A stretch of 64,000 nucleotides of DNA from UBA685 sp049890115 (lineage in GTDB: Bacteria > Pseudomonadota > Alphaproteobacteria > Puniceispirillales > Puniceispirillaceae): the NCBI GenBank assembly GCA_049890115.1, contig JBMHCC010000034.1, positions 1-64,000 on the forward strand, given 5' to 3'. The notes under the pieces were generated by a model. The model had not been told where the DNA came from. It made no database searches and worked only from the letters and a program-made list of their open reading frames with translations. The stretch's first letter is position 1. Every line of letters starts with the position of its first letter. The position numbers and the translations under genes are program-made. This document shows positions 37,201 to 52,200 of this stretch, one piece after another.

Positions 37201-40200
37201 CCATTATCGAAGAAGATGTCTCACTGGCAAGTAATACAGATAATGTCACGGTCGAGGCAAAAGATCTCAGCCCATCAAATGCTGCTTTCTTGCTTGATCC
37301 ATCAGATAATACAACATCTACTGAAGATTATTTGACCGCAAATTACACAGCGACATTACAGAATTCATCCTATTATGCAGAAGCAATCGCTGGTGGTGCT
37401 GCCCAAAATGGTAATGCTGGCACAGGCTCATTAGCTGTCACTGTTTCAGTTGGTAAGACAGAGGCGCTGGTCGGTGAAGGTGTTAATATCACAGGTAAAA
37501 ACCTGACCGTTAATGCCTATAATGAATCAGATGCTCGTCATGTGGTTGGTGCGGTTGCGCTGGCAGATAAAAAAGCAATAGGTGCCTCGATATCTGGTAT
37601 TTATTTGCGCGAAGATGTCCGGGCTATTGTGGCAGAAGATTTATCAAGCGGCTCATCTGATAATGTCACTGCCACCATGTCAGAAGATATCGCCATTACC
37701 GCAACAGCAGATCAAGAAGCGCTGACCATCAAGGCTGCTGGCGGCGTATCATCAAATGACCTCGCTCTTGCTGGTGCCTTTGGTTTTAACGTCATGGATA
37801 CGGATGTTGAAGCACGTGTGCGCCAAAATACAGAGATTAAAACCACTGGCGGCAATATTGATGTGAACGCCACCAGCCTGACAGATATACGCAATTTTGC
37901 CATCGCTGTTGCTGGCTCTGGCGGCGCAAATTCTGTTGGTGGCTCGCTCGCATTAAACTTATTTTTGACAGATAAAAAAGCGGTTGTAGGTGATAACGCA
38001 TCAGTTGATAATAATATCACAATGACAGCCTCTGATAATATTTCAGTGGGTGTAACCGCCAAACAGGAAATCCTAAATGGTGTGATTTCGGCATCTGTCT
38101 CAACATCAAGTAATGCTATCTCGGGCGCGCTTTCAGCTAATATCATCAAAGGTGAAAGCAAGGCATTGGTGCAACAAGGCGCTGATATCAATACTGATAC
38201 AAGCGTTACATCAAATACACAGGCGCTATCTGTGACAGCTGATGATAATTCAACCATCACTGATTTAACAGGAACGCTGGCAGCATCTTCAAGCACGTCT
38301 ATTGGTGTGGCTCTTGGCACGAATGTGTTCTGGAAAGATGTGGCAGCCAGCGTCAATTCAACGATTAAAGCAGATGATAATGTAATTATCACTGCTGATA
38401 CGGTGCAAAATCTAACCGCAACCACAGTTGGTATTGCGGCATCAACTGGCGGCACATCTGGTGCAGGCTCTGTGTCTGTTGGTTTGATTAAATCAACTAC
38501 CACAGCACAAATCGGATCACAGGCTGATATTGAAACACTTGGCTCTGTTCAGCTTCATGCTGGTGATGATACTGATATCTTTATGCTTGAACCTGCTGCT
38601 AGCTTCTCATCTGGTGGGGTGGCGCTGGCTGGTGCGGTTGGCGCAGCGGTGTTCGTTGGCTCAACGAAAGCGCAAATTCTAGATAATGCGATTGTCTCTG
38701 CCAAAGGTCAGGAAACCTTAACCATTGAAACCACCTCTGTGACAACATCTTCACCATTGCTGGAGAATATTTCAGGTGGCGGTGATAATGAAACAAGAGA
38801 GGCCTTGGCATCATTCAATGATAATTTCACATTTGATAATATCAAAAATCTGTTCTTAACAGAAACACGAGATACTGAAACAAAGCGCGGTGTCTCTGTG
38901 ACAGCGGTTCAAGATCAAGATGTGATTTCCATTGCCGCATCAGGTGCTGTTTCATCTGATTCAGCCATTGCGATATCTTTGTCAGCAGGTGTTGGTGTTG
39001 GCACAACAGAGGCCTCTATCGCATCAGGCGCAACGGTGAATAATGATTTAACATCTGCACATGATGATCAAGATGTGATTGTCCGCGCTATCTCAGATAC
39101 ATATTGGGTTGATTTATCAGCAGCTCTTGGCGTTGGTACTGGTTCTGCTGGTGTTGGTGTTGGTGGTGATGTTGTTGTTCAGGTTAAAAATACAAATGCC
39201 TTTATCGGCACAGGTGCAACAGTGAAAGCCAATGGCAATGTCGAAGTATTAGCATCTGCCAAAGATAGGATTATTAATTCAGCTGCCACAATAGGGATTG
39301 GTTCAACCGCAGGTGTTGGCGGTACAGCAGCAGTTGGTGTTCTGGTCAATAACACAAATGCCTATATTGAAGGCACGGTTCAGGCAGAAGATAATATCAC
39401 CGTACAGGGCAGAGCTGAGTCAGAATTAATCCAAATTGCTGGTGCGATTGGCGGCGGCGGTACAGCTGGTATTGGGGCGTCTTTTGGTATTGGTGTCGTG
39501 AAAAGTGAGACCAAGGGCTATATTGGTGACAATGCGACAACTGATGCCAAAGGCACAACCACAGTCGCAGCTGATGCACAGGAAAATTCAATTGCAGCTG
39601 TAATTGCAGGCGGTATTGGTGGCACAGTTGGTGTCTCTGTTTCAGCTGGCATCAAAGTTCATCAATCAGACTCTAAAGCCTATATATTGGGTGATGTGAA
39701 CCAGACTTTCACCTCTGGTAATGCTGATCAAAATGTCATTGTGCGTGCGACTAACGATGTCAAAACCATTGATGTCACAGGTGGTATTGGCGGTGGTGGT
39801 ACCGTTGGTGTTGGTGTAACACTCAATGCCTTGGTCGTTCATAATAAAGCGCAAGCTTATATTAATGGGACGGTCAGTGCTGAAAATGACATTGATGTGA
39901 CAGCCGAAAGTAATAAGACAACCAAGAATTTCACGCTTGCAGGTGCTGCTGGTGGTACAGTTGCGGTTGCTGGTAATGTGGCAGTGGTGCTAGTTGGTGC
40001 GCAGGCTGATGAAGAAACTGATGGCCAGATGACAGGCTCTGGCGACAGCAATCTGGCTGATCAGGGTGATGACAGAAATAATTCTCTATTCCTAGCTGAT
40101 ATTCTCAATGATGATAATTCATCTGGTGATTATAGCCGCACAGGCACAGCCTATTCAGAAGTTGGCACTGAAATTGATGCGAAACAATCTGAGACCAATG

Positions 40201-43200
40201 TCGGGTCAAACTTTAATGATACTGGTTCAACCACATCACTGAACCAGACAAAGGCTTACATATCGAGCGGCTCTGTTGTGAAAGCTGGTAATGATTTATC
40301 TGTCACAGCTACAGATACCACCAATTCTATCTTTACCGCTGGCGCTTTGGGAGGCGCAGGTGTGGTAGGCGTTGGCGTAACCGTTGGTGTTTTGCTAGCC
40401 AATAATACAGCAGAAGCCTATATCGGTCAGAATGCAACTGTGAATGTGGGTGGTGATACGCTGATTAAAGCACGCACATCTGAATCTGTGAATTCAGGTG
40501 CGATTTCAGCTGGTGGTGCTGGTATCACATCTGTTCAAGGTGTGGTCATGGCGCAGGTCACAAACTCCATCACCAAAGCCTATATTGATGATAATGCGTC
40601 AGTGAATGCTGATAATTATAGCTCAGCTAATCAGAATGTTGCCGTTGAAGCCACATCAGATAGTGATTTGTTATCAGTATCTGGTTCAGGCGGCGGTGCA
40701 TTAGTTGGTGTTGGTATCACTGGTGATGCGGTTGTTTTGAATAAGGAAACAAAGGCCTATATCGGTGATGGTGCAAATGTCTATGCTGGTGGTGATATCT
40801 CTGTTGATGCTGAAGCTGAGGCAGATATCATTCAGGTTGCCTTGTCAATTAATGGTGGTCTTGTTGGTGTAACAGGTGCCGCTGGTATTGTGGTTGCCAA
40901 GAACAGAACACAGGCTCTTATTGGTGATGATGCGCTGATTTATGCACGTGATTCAGTTCGCCTAGAAGCAAAAGATGATACTGAAATTGATGCTGTTGTG
41001 GTCGCAGGTGCTGGTGGTGCTGTTGGCGTATCAGGTGCGTTTGGTACTTATGTCTTTAAGTCCACAACCGAAGCAGCCATTGGCGATAATGTCTCTGTGA
41101 CAGCTTTGGCAACTGGCGGCGGTATCATCGCTGCTAGCGGCTCTGTTGATAATAGTTCCTCAGCTATCACAAGCAAAGATACACGTGATCAAGATGGTAA
41201 CATCAAGACAGATAATTTCACAGTTGTTGACGCTAGCTTTGATAATGAAACTGCCAGAGGTCTTAGCATTGCGGCTGTAACAAATGAGGATGTGAATTTC
41301 GCACCAGTTGGTCTTGGCTTTGGTGCGGTTGGTGTTGCTGGTGTGGTGGCAACCACTGTTGCATCATCGACAACAAGAGCCAAAATTGGCGATAATACCC
41401 GTATTAATGAGGATTTAACAGGTGCGTCTTCTGCGCAAGATGTGCGGATGGTTGCCCAATCAAACACGCTGTTAAATAATATCTCTTCTGGTATTTCAGC
41501 TGGTGCAGCGGCAGTCTCGCTTGATATTGATACGCAAGTCTTTACCAAAACAGTCGAAGCTGTGGTTGGTGATAATGTCACCATGAAAGCCAATCAGAAT
41601 ATCGATATCAAGGCTAATAGCACTGACCGTATCTATCAAACAATGGTCTCATTCGCAGCTGGCGGCTCTGGCACAGGTGGTGTTGTTGGTGTGTCTGTCA
41701 TTAATGATAATGTCAAAGCACAAATTGGTGATGATGCCACATTGCGTGCTGGTGATAATCTGACCCTGACATCAGAACAAGATATGAATTTGGTGCAAAC
41801 AAGTGCCAATATCGCAGCAGGTAGCACAGGTATGGGCTCTACCCTAGGTGTGCTTGTTGCCAAAGGCAGCAATATTGCGCGCATTGGTGAAGATTCTGAT
41901 ATTGCTGTGCGTGATCAGCTGTCAGTTCTGGCAAATACTGACACAGATTTAAATCAGAATATCATCGGTTTTGCTGGCGGTGCTACAGCGGCTATCTCTG
42001 GCACCTTGGGCGTTAATATCCTGAAGACCACTACAACTGCTGAAATTGATGATGGTGCTTCGATTAACCAGGTGGCATCTTATAATGATGTTGCAACGCA
42101 AAATATCACAGTAAAAGCAGAAGATAATATCACAGTCCAAGGTGCTGCTGGTGCTGGTGCGATTGGCGGCTCTGCTGGTATCGGTATTGGTGTCACAGCC
42201 ACTGTTACGCGCAATACAGTCAAAGCGCGCATTGGCGATAATGTTGTCATGGATGCGCAAAATGACATTACTGTTAAAGCTGATGTGACTAAAAATATCT
42301 CTAATCAGGGTATTGCAGCTGGCGGTGGTGTTGGTCTTGGTGCAGCAGGCTCTATGGCATTGACGCTCATTGGTGGCTCTATGTCAGATAATGCGTCAGA
42401 GAATCTGTCAAATGATAATGGTGATATGGTCACTGAAATATCATCAAAGGCAGGTGATAATAGAGGCAATTATGATAATGACAGTGCCAAATCAAACACA
42501 GCTGCTTATACCGAAGCTGATGATAATGAGACCATCGCGTTGGTTAGCGCTCAGACAGCTGGCATTGAAAATGATATTAGAGGGTCTGCCAGCCATTCAA
42601 CATTGGCAGAAATTGGATCTGGCGCACAGATTAATGCGCAAGGTGATTTAACGGTTGAAGCTGAAGAAACATTAAGCCTATCACAGATTGCTGGCGGTGC
42701 TGCTGTTGGTAGTGTTGGTGTTGGCGGCTTTGTCGCGGTGGCTGATTATGCCGGCTCTGTCACAGCCCGTATTGGTGATAATAGCCAAATTGATAACATC
42801 ACATCGCTCACTGTAAATGCGACCATTAATAGCGGTGATGATATTGTTATCGCTCTGCCAGATAATGATAATATCACAGTGAAGGCTGTGAACTCGACTG
42901 TGATCGGTGCCTCTGTTGGTCTTGTTGGTCTGACAGCAGCGATTGCCCAGACCAATCTGTCAGAAACAGCGAATGCTAGCATCGGTGATAATGTAACCAT
43001 CACAATGTCTGGTTCTAATCAAGATGTAACGATTGATGCCACAAGAGATGTTGATGCTGAGGTCAATGTGGTGGCAGTGGCAGCTGGTATTATTGCCGCT
43101 GGTATCTCATCTACTGGCATCAAGGCAAGTGGTGATGCCATCGCCTCTCTTGGCAATGATAGTACGATTGGCAGCAATACAACACGGGTGAATGATGTGC

Positions 43201-46200
43201 TGATTAGAGCACGCAATAATTCAACCCAGACAGGACGTGCTGTCTCTGCCTCAGGTGGCCTATATGGCTCAGCTGTTGGTGCGATTATCAATATCAGTGA
43301 TACAGGTACAACACGTGCACAAGTTGGCAGTGATACCGCTATCTATGCTGGCGACACGTTAAAGGTGCAATCTTTTGAAAAAGCACGCAATAAAGGTGAA
43401 GCTGTTGGTGTCGCTGTCTCTGGTGGTGTGGCATTGGGTATTATCTCATCAAAGGTAACAGCGTCTCGTTCTGCTGAAACCATTATTGGTGATGATACAA
43501 CGCTGGTTGGTGATGGTGTAACGGTGACATCAAATGCTGGTGAACTTGGCCAGCGTATGGCAGATTCTGAAGTGATTGGTGCATCTGGTGGTGCCTTAGT
43601 TGGTGTCACAGGCTCAGAAAGCATTGTCGCAGCCACAGCTAGCTCCACCGTCACACTTGGTGATGACGTCACGGTTAAAAGTAACGCGCTATCTGGTGGC
43701 AATGAAGTGGCAGGTGATAACCTAACTATCACAGCTACCAATAATACAAATGTGTATAATGACAGTAATGCCTTTACCCTTGGTGCAGCGGCTCTTGGTG
43801 TGCATGTTACAAGATCATCACAAAGCGGTAATGCTGAGATCACATCAGGTGAAAATTTAACGCTGAATTCAAAAGCCTCTATTACCCTAGAAGCGAACTC
43901 AGATCGTGATACCAAGGCTGTTTCAGTAGCTGGTGCTGGTGGTGCGATTGCTGCAACTGGTGGTGAGGCGATTGTCTCTCATATCTCCAATTCACGTGTG
44001 ATTATTGGTGATGGTTCAAGCACGCTGACAGGTGCTGATATTGATGCCAGCGATAATCTGATTATAAATTCTAAGAATAATGACACCTATGACGGTTCGA
44101 TAGATGCTGGTGCGGTGGCATTGGCAGGTGTGACAGGTGCGAAATTACGGTCAACAGGCAGTGCGACATCACGTATTCAAATTGGTGATTATGCTGATGT
44201 AGATGTCTCTGGCCTAACGATTACTTCTGCTAATAATCTGGCGAAAACTGGCCTTGATAATAACTTCTATTTCGCAGGCGGCGGTGCAATATCTGTCACT
44301 GTGGGTGATAGCCGTGCAACCCAATCACAATATTCAGATGTCACCTTTGGTGAATTTAGTGATGTCTATGTTTATGGCACAGGCTCAAATAAAGGTGAGG
44401 CTGAAATTGTCGCCACAAACTCTGTGATAGCCAAAGATAAAGCAGAAATTAATACAGGGGCATTAGTTGGCGTTCCTGTCTCTAATACAGCTGTTACCGC
44501 TAATGCGACATCACGTATCTTATTTGACGATAATGCGTCTGTGGCAACAAGATGGGGTGATATGACCATCACCGCTGATACCACATCAGATGTGTTATCA
44601 AAGGCGCGGACATCTGTATGGGGTGGTGCTGGTATTGGTGCTACAGGCCTGTCAGCAGCCAAGCTAACAAACAGCAATCAGATTATCCTTGATACAGGGT
44701 CAACTGTCACAGCAAATGGCTATCTGACAGTGAATGCTGGTAAAGCAACAAGTGCTTTAAATGTCACAGCAGATACCAAGATTTATAATAATACGATTAT
44801 TGCTGCGATTTTTGGTGAAAAAGCTGATGCCACATTAAATCAGACAAACCTGCTGGATATTAAATCAGATGCCAAGCTGCAATCAGCGCGTCACATGACA
44901 TTGCGTGCGTCAAAAGGCTTGCGCAATGTGTCTGGTGATGGCTTTAAACAATGGCTGCAATATGTGGGCATTGCGATTGTGCCATTATCAAGTGATTTTG
45001 GCCGCTCTACGAAAAATGCTAATTCCAAGATTAATGTGGATGGTCTGGTTCGCACAGGTGTTCACGCAGAACAGCATATTGGTTTTGGTACAGATATGAC
45101 AACCTGGATACCAGATCCTGATAATGCATCTGCAGCGAAAAAACAGCTATTGGTTCAGACAAATAATCTTTGGTTTAGGGATAATGGCAGCCAGCTAGAT
45201 GTGCCGATTGGCGAATATAGCGATGATCGTGATGTCACCTTTAAATCATCTGATTTCATTGAATGGACGATTGAACAAGATCGCAGCTTTGCCAATGATA
45301 TTGATGATGAAATTCTGGCATTGCAATCAGCATTAGCAGCCGCCTCAGATAATGAAAGCTATTCTGTCTTATCAGCCCAGCGTCAGCAATTAGTTGATAA
45401 CCGCACCTATATTCAAAGCCTTGGTTCAACGCAGACACAGCAACAGGCTATCGATAATCTAACGGCACAAAAGACAGCTAAACAAACGCTGAAAACACAA
45501 AAAGAAGCTGATCGCACACAAGCGCAAAATGATAATGATACCGTTCTGGCAGCCAGCCTGACGACTGAGATTAACACTTTAACCTCTGAGATTAGTTCAC
45601 TGACCACCACCATCGATAATATGACAAATGGTGATAATAGCGATGATGTCAGCTCAAATACTGATTTGCTGGCGAGTATTAATGCACAGATTGATGATGT
45701 GGATGATAAAATCGCGGCCCTAGGTGATAGTGATACCTCAACCAATATCAATAATGAAATTGCTTTCCTTCAGGCTAAAAAAGATGCGCTCAATACAGGG
45801 CTTGTTGATGTCTATGTCGTTGATGATATTTTTGCAGCCACAGGTAATGTCTATTTCGAAGCTGATACATTGTCAGGTTCAACAGGTGGTAAGATCCTGT
45901 CTGAAAATGAAGTCAATGTCAGCATCCGCAATGATAGTGGTAACCCGCTAGAGGTTGGTGATATCGAAATTCCGAATGATCGCGGCGGTGCGATTTACTT
46001 TAATCAGCAGGAAATTAATTCAACAGCTGAAATCGCTTCGATTAATATTGATCAATCTGCATCAACAGATATGACGCTGGAACATGATCCTGATAATTTT
46101 GTCACCAATGTTACAGTGACAAGCAATTATGATCCGAACACCACAGCCTATAACCCTGACAGCCTGAATATCAAGGCACCAGAGGTTATCATTGATGGCA

Positions 46201-49200
46201 CGATTGAAAATCGCGCTGGCACAGTGACGATTTCAAATAAATTTGGTGGCATTCACCAAAATGGTAATTTGAATGCTGATACGGTGCGTGTCACAGCAGG
46301 TGGCTCTTTATTTGTATCATCGAAAGATCCTGGCATTTATAATATTGGCCCACATCCATCAGCTGCTGAGGGTTTTGCGACACAGGCTAATGGCAGATTA
46401 GATGGTATTGGTCAGCAAGATAATGACCTAGGTGGTTGTGGCAATAATGGTATGCCATGGGATCCAAATAACTCTGATAGCTGTTCGGTGTCTACCGCAA
46501 CACAAGCTGGTGAAGATTCTTATTCCATTGTTGGTGGACGTGTCTTTATCGTGGCCAATACGGTTAACCTAAATGGTCTGATTCAGTCTGGCATTGCTGA
46601 TAAAGATATTGTTATTCCAGCAAGCCATTCTGCCTTCTCTCAGACAAGCGGCACTCATACGCTGGTTTCTGATAATATTTCTTATAATAATGGTAACGGC
46701 CTTGGTCGTGAGGGCACAGATGGTGTCTTTGCCTATTACAATGCTGATGATGATATTATTGAATTATCAGGTTTCCAGGCTTCAGGCGGTGATGTCACAG
46801 TTGTCGGCAAACTGATCTCAACAGGCCGTGGCCAGATTAACGTGCTTGATGGTTATGGCACATTTGATATTACCAATAATTCATCAAAGACATTAAAATT
46901 AAGCGGCATTAATACAGGCGAGGTCGAAGGCAAGGTGACGCTGGTTGATAATGCCAAGGATAATGGCTTTGGCGAGCCTGTGGTCACCCAATATACCAGA
47001 ATTGGTAATACCATTAATGTCTATACGAATGACGGCGTCAATTCGACAGCAGCGACCCAGACACTATCAGGCAAGCATGGCACAACTGGCCGGACAACCA
47101 CCTATGATCCGAAATCAAATATGCGCTATTTCTGGATTGATGGTGAATCGGTTCAAATCACTAGAAATTATGTGACGCCGCAATCAAATTGGAAGACCTT
47201 TACGATTAACCATAGCTATACTTCTAGCTTCCGTCCGCCTAGCTCTATCACACCGTCACAGACATTGCCGGCAAGTGATTTGCCAATGGCTGATTATGCG
47301 GCTGAATCATCATCATCAAATGATTATAATTTCCGCTGGGATTATGAACGTGATGGCTATGCTATCGCCAGCACAGTTCAGAATTACCACTGTAAAGGTA
47401 TTCCGTTCTTTGTTGAAAAATGTTGGTGGGATGTCCATACAACCGAAAATGATAATGGAACCATGTTCTATTATCAGGACGTGCGCGCTGACCGAGCGGT
47501 TGATATTAAATTCATCGGCTCTGATACAAGCAGCCTGACAGTGGTATCTGATGGCGGCATTAATATTGGCGGTGATTTGATCAATGATGGCGGCCTGACA
47601 ACATTACGGTCAACTGGTGGTTCTATTGCGATTACCAAGAGTGATGCTGATATCCAGCTTGCTAATCTGACGATTGAGGCAGATGGCGCGATTGGCACGG
47701 CTGATAATCCGTTCAAGGCTGTCTTTAATTCAGGTGCAACGATTGATTCCACATCTGGAACAGGCGCTTATTTCAAGGCTGAAACAGATGATCTGCGCTT
47801 TAGCAGCCTGTCAAATACATCTGGCAATATCAATCTCTATGCTGGTGAAGATATTGTGATTGATACCAGCTCAACAGCCCTTCAGGGTGATAATATCACC
47901 TTAAAAGCGCAATATGGTTCAATTAGCAACCAAGGCGGCGGCACATTGCGTGTGAATACGCTAACAGGTGGTGTCATTAATGCCTATTCACGTGAAGGCT
48001 CAATTAATATCACAGAGCTAAGCGGTGATTTATATATCGAATCTATTGATACAATCGGCAATGTTGATATCACAACCAATAGCGGTTCTATCCTTGATGC
48101 GAATAGCGCGCAAACCAATGATGAAGAAACGCAATCTGCGCTCCTTTCAATTTGGGATGATTTAGGCCTGCGCGGCGATAATGCAACAACCAAGCTAACA
48201 GATCAGGTTGCCTCTTATAATGATGGCCAAGAAGCGCTTTATGCTGATTATTTTGAGCTTCGTAATGTATCGATTGATGATAATGGTACAGCGACAAGTG
48301 ATGCTTATGATGCCAATTTTGATTACACAGCAAGCACTGAAGAGCGCAATAATATCCGCGCCAACCGTTATGCAGAGGAAATGAATGACCTCTATGATAC
48401 CTATTGGGATTTACGCAATGTAACCCAAGATGCTGATGGTAATTATATTGCTGAAGCCTATGATCCGAACTTCACCTATACAGCCACAGCAGATGAGCGT
48501 GATGCGCTAGATAATGACGCTGCTGCTATTGCAGATTATGAGGCTGAAAAAATCGCTGATTATCAGCAAGGCCATAGCAAATTTGGCTCTGATAATTATG
48601 TAGCTGGCTATGAATATGTGGTGCCGCAATCAGAGCTTGATAATTTGTCATCAAGCTATGCGGCAACAGCGATTGCAGCATTTGAAACAGAAAGAGAAGA
48701 ACGCTATCAGGCTGGTTATGCTGCCTTTGGTGCAACAAGCTATATTGATAATTTCACCTCTAATCTGACATCAAGTGATATTGCCAGCCAGACAGATGGC
48801 TATCTATGGAGTGATGAGCATCTTGAAGCACCACTGCCAGGTCAGGCCTTTAAAGAGGTTACAGATTCAACAGCCTATATTGAAACAGCCAATATCATTG
48901 GTGATAATATCACGCTGAATGTGACAGGTGGTAATATTGGTACCTTCACAGATACAGCAACCTTTGCGCTTAGCGATGTTCAAGCAGGCACATTAGATAA
49001 TGATTCTAAAATCAAGCTGATGGCTGCTGAAGCTGATGATGTGGAGCTGAATGAAACAACCAATATCGTCACCTTAACACAGCGTGAAGATCTTGATATC
49101 AACACGCTAAATGCTGATTCAGTTGTCACCGTCAATGTACCAGATGGTTATGTTTTCTTGGGTGGTGAGACAAGCGTTAATGTTAATACTATCTCAGCTG

Positions 49201-52200
49201 ATGGTGAAGTTCGCTTTAAGATTAATGGTGATATCATTAATATCCGCAGTGATAATAATGCCGCTGTGACATCAGATAATCTGGTGCTAGAAGCAGCCAC
49301 AGGGACAATCGGTACCGCTTCAAAGCCGCTATATCTGAATGTACGTGATGGCTATAAGCTGACAGCCAGAGCGAAAGAAGGCATTTATATTACCGAAAAT
49401 TCAGGTGATATCAGGGTAGGGCAAATCTTCACGCCTGAAACATTAACACTTGTTTCACAAGATCAAATTCTGGACGCTGATTCTGATTTATACACAGATA
49501 TGAAAGCATCAGTGATTAATCTGACAGCACCAAATGGTATTGGTCTGGCACCTGGCGCATCTGATAATCTGACAGTTGAAGCGAATAAGGCGTTGGATAT
49601 TCAGTCACAGCGTAATGATAATTCAACCTTTACCATCACATCAGCTAATGGCGGTGCTTATCTCTATGTTGAAGGTGAGAAATTTGTCCGTCTGACAGAT
49701 ATCACTGTGGATGATGATCTGCGTATTGGGATGGGCACAAACGCTGCTGTCTATGCCACTGGCAGCTTTACAACAGGCCAAGATAACATCACAGTTTGGG
49801 GTGGCACTGGCGGTGTTGATTTGGATATGACAGGCGGCTTGAATACCGCTGGTGGTCAAGTGGCTGTGATATCTGGCGGCAATACAGAGCTTGATGGTGC
49901 CTTGAATACAGTTGGCGGTATCTTTACCGTTTCAACGATTGATAATCTGTCATTTGGGTCTGGTTCTGCGATTGATACGGATAATGGCACAATAGAATTT
50001 GCCGCTGGCAGCACGATTACGCATCAGGGCTCAATCACAACTGATAATGCCACTGTGAAATTCTTCGCAGGTGATAACCGCAGTGCGGTTCGCACAGCTG
50101 GCCTGACAACAAGCGGCACCATCACAACAGGTGGTGCGGAGGTGTATCTGCAGGCATCTGATAATTCAACAAGTGGCTCTGATTATTGGGTGCAATCTGC
50201 CAGCCTGACACAATCTGGCACTATCACAACATCTGGCGGCAAGGTTACTCTGATTTCTGCTGGTGATGTGACACAATCTGGCACTATCACAACAGATGGC
50301 GCAACTGTGCTTCTGCAAGCTGGTGATAATCAAACAGCGCTTGCTGATGCGACATTAATTCAGTCTGGAACAATCACATCAGGGGCTGCTGCGGTATCAT
50401 TGCAATCAACAGAAGATGTGACGCAATCAGGCACAATCACCACCACGGGCGGTGTTGTTGTTCTGGCAGCTGGTGATAATGCCACTGGCTTTGCTGATGC
50501 GGTATTGGTGCAGTCTGGTGATATCACCTCTGGCGGGGCTGATGTTTCGTTAAAAGCCACAGATGATGTAACACAATCAGGCACAATCACCACATCAGGC
50601 GGTGTGGTAACGCTGACAGCTGGTGATAATGATACCGCATTTGCTGATGTGGCATTAGTGCAGTCAGGGACCATCACTTCTGGTGGTGCCAATGTTTCAC
50701 TAACGTCAACAGAAGATGTGACACAATCAGGTACGATTACCACTTCTGGCGGTAATGTCTCTCTAGTGGCTGGTCTAACATCTACTGGATTTGCTGATGC
50801 TGATATTGTGACCTCTGGTTCAATCTCATCTGATGGCGGCACATTATCGCTGACAGCACTAGATGATATGACTGGTTCAGGTACTTATGCGACGAATGGC
50901 GGTAATGTCTCATTGCTGGCAACTGATGAAATTGATTTTGCAACCACGACAAATATGACATCTGATAATGGCAGCCTAACCTTGGCAGCGCGTGATATCT
51001 CATTCCAAGGCACCTATAGAACAGGCACAGGAAATGTATCAGTCACAGCGGATGATAATATCACCTTTGGTGGCAGCTTAACCACAACAGGTGCTGACTT
51101 GCTGATGAGCAGCGATGTGGTAGGCGTTGGTCAAACCATCAGAGTCTTGGCAAATTCAGCGATTGCGACAAATAATGGTAATGTGCGCCTAGTGTCATCA
51201 AAGGGACTGCAGCAAGATATCATCATCGAAGATACAGCAACGATTGATGCTGGCTCTGGTTGGTTTGATATTGCGGCATCTGGCGAGGCATCCATTACAG
51301 GCCTTACCACAAGCAATGCCTCTGATAATGCGACTGTGATTGTTGCTAGAACCATTCAAGATTCTGGTGATACCAATAATGATATTACCATTAACAGTAA
51401 TGGTAACCTTGATTTGCGTGCCTTTAAATATATCAACCTGAATAAGATTGATTATAATGGCAGCGAAAATTTGGGACTGTCTTTGACAAGTGCAACGCCT
51501 GGTGCCAGTGCGGCGGCGATTGTTCTGGATATTGATGCTGAAGCTGGCATTGATATCTCAAAATTATATTCACGCAACACCTCTATTGCAGCTGGTCTTT
51601 CATCTGATTTGACGATTGCTGATGGCCGGGTGCGTGATGAGTTATTCCTGAATGTTGGTGATTTTGATGCACGTATTGGCCGTCTGGAAGATAACCAGCT
51701 TGTCCCTGCTAGCTGGGTGGAAGATGCTGAAGATTCAGATTTCTTTGTGACAGCCAGTGCTGATGATGGGCTGCGTGCTGAAGATTACCGTTGTACAGGC
51801 ACGCCAAGCTATCTTGGTAATGCCAATGCTATTTTAAACTTCTCTTTCAGCTTTGATGACCCGCTTGTTGATTGTTCAGGTGTTTTGACCTATTACCGCC
51901 TGCCTTATGTGTTGCAGAATATTCAGCAATCATCTGAACAGCAGCTAGGCAATTACATGCAGACCATCAGCAATGCAGGTAATGTTGCAATTAATCCTGT
52001 GGCAGTCACAAGGCTGGCTCAGTCAATCCAAGCAACAAATCGTAATGTGGCACAGATAGCTTCTGGTATCGCACCTGAAATCACTTTGGCTGATGTGGCG
52101 CAAAATCTGGGGCTAGCAGATACAGCATTAGCCGCAGAATTTGCTGAAACCTTTGCTGTGAGAGAGACATCATCTATCGGTGTGGTGCAAGTGAATACTG

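Noticed and set aside
37712..38503. Long minus-strand open frame (263 codons) inside the giant gene, with several similar ones (e.g. 43343-43915, 32291-32785)
   Set aside because: They arise as shadows of a repetitive, GAT/AAT- and GCT-rich coding strand. They lack ribosome sites and recognisable domains, and the plus-strand frame is continuous across all of them.
50210..50870. Regular repeats as a CRISPR array or mobile element
   Set aside because: The period is 150 bp, the repeats are coding and in frame, and no unique spacers of regular size are present.
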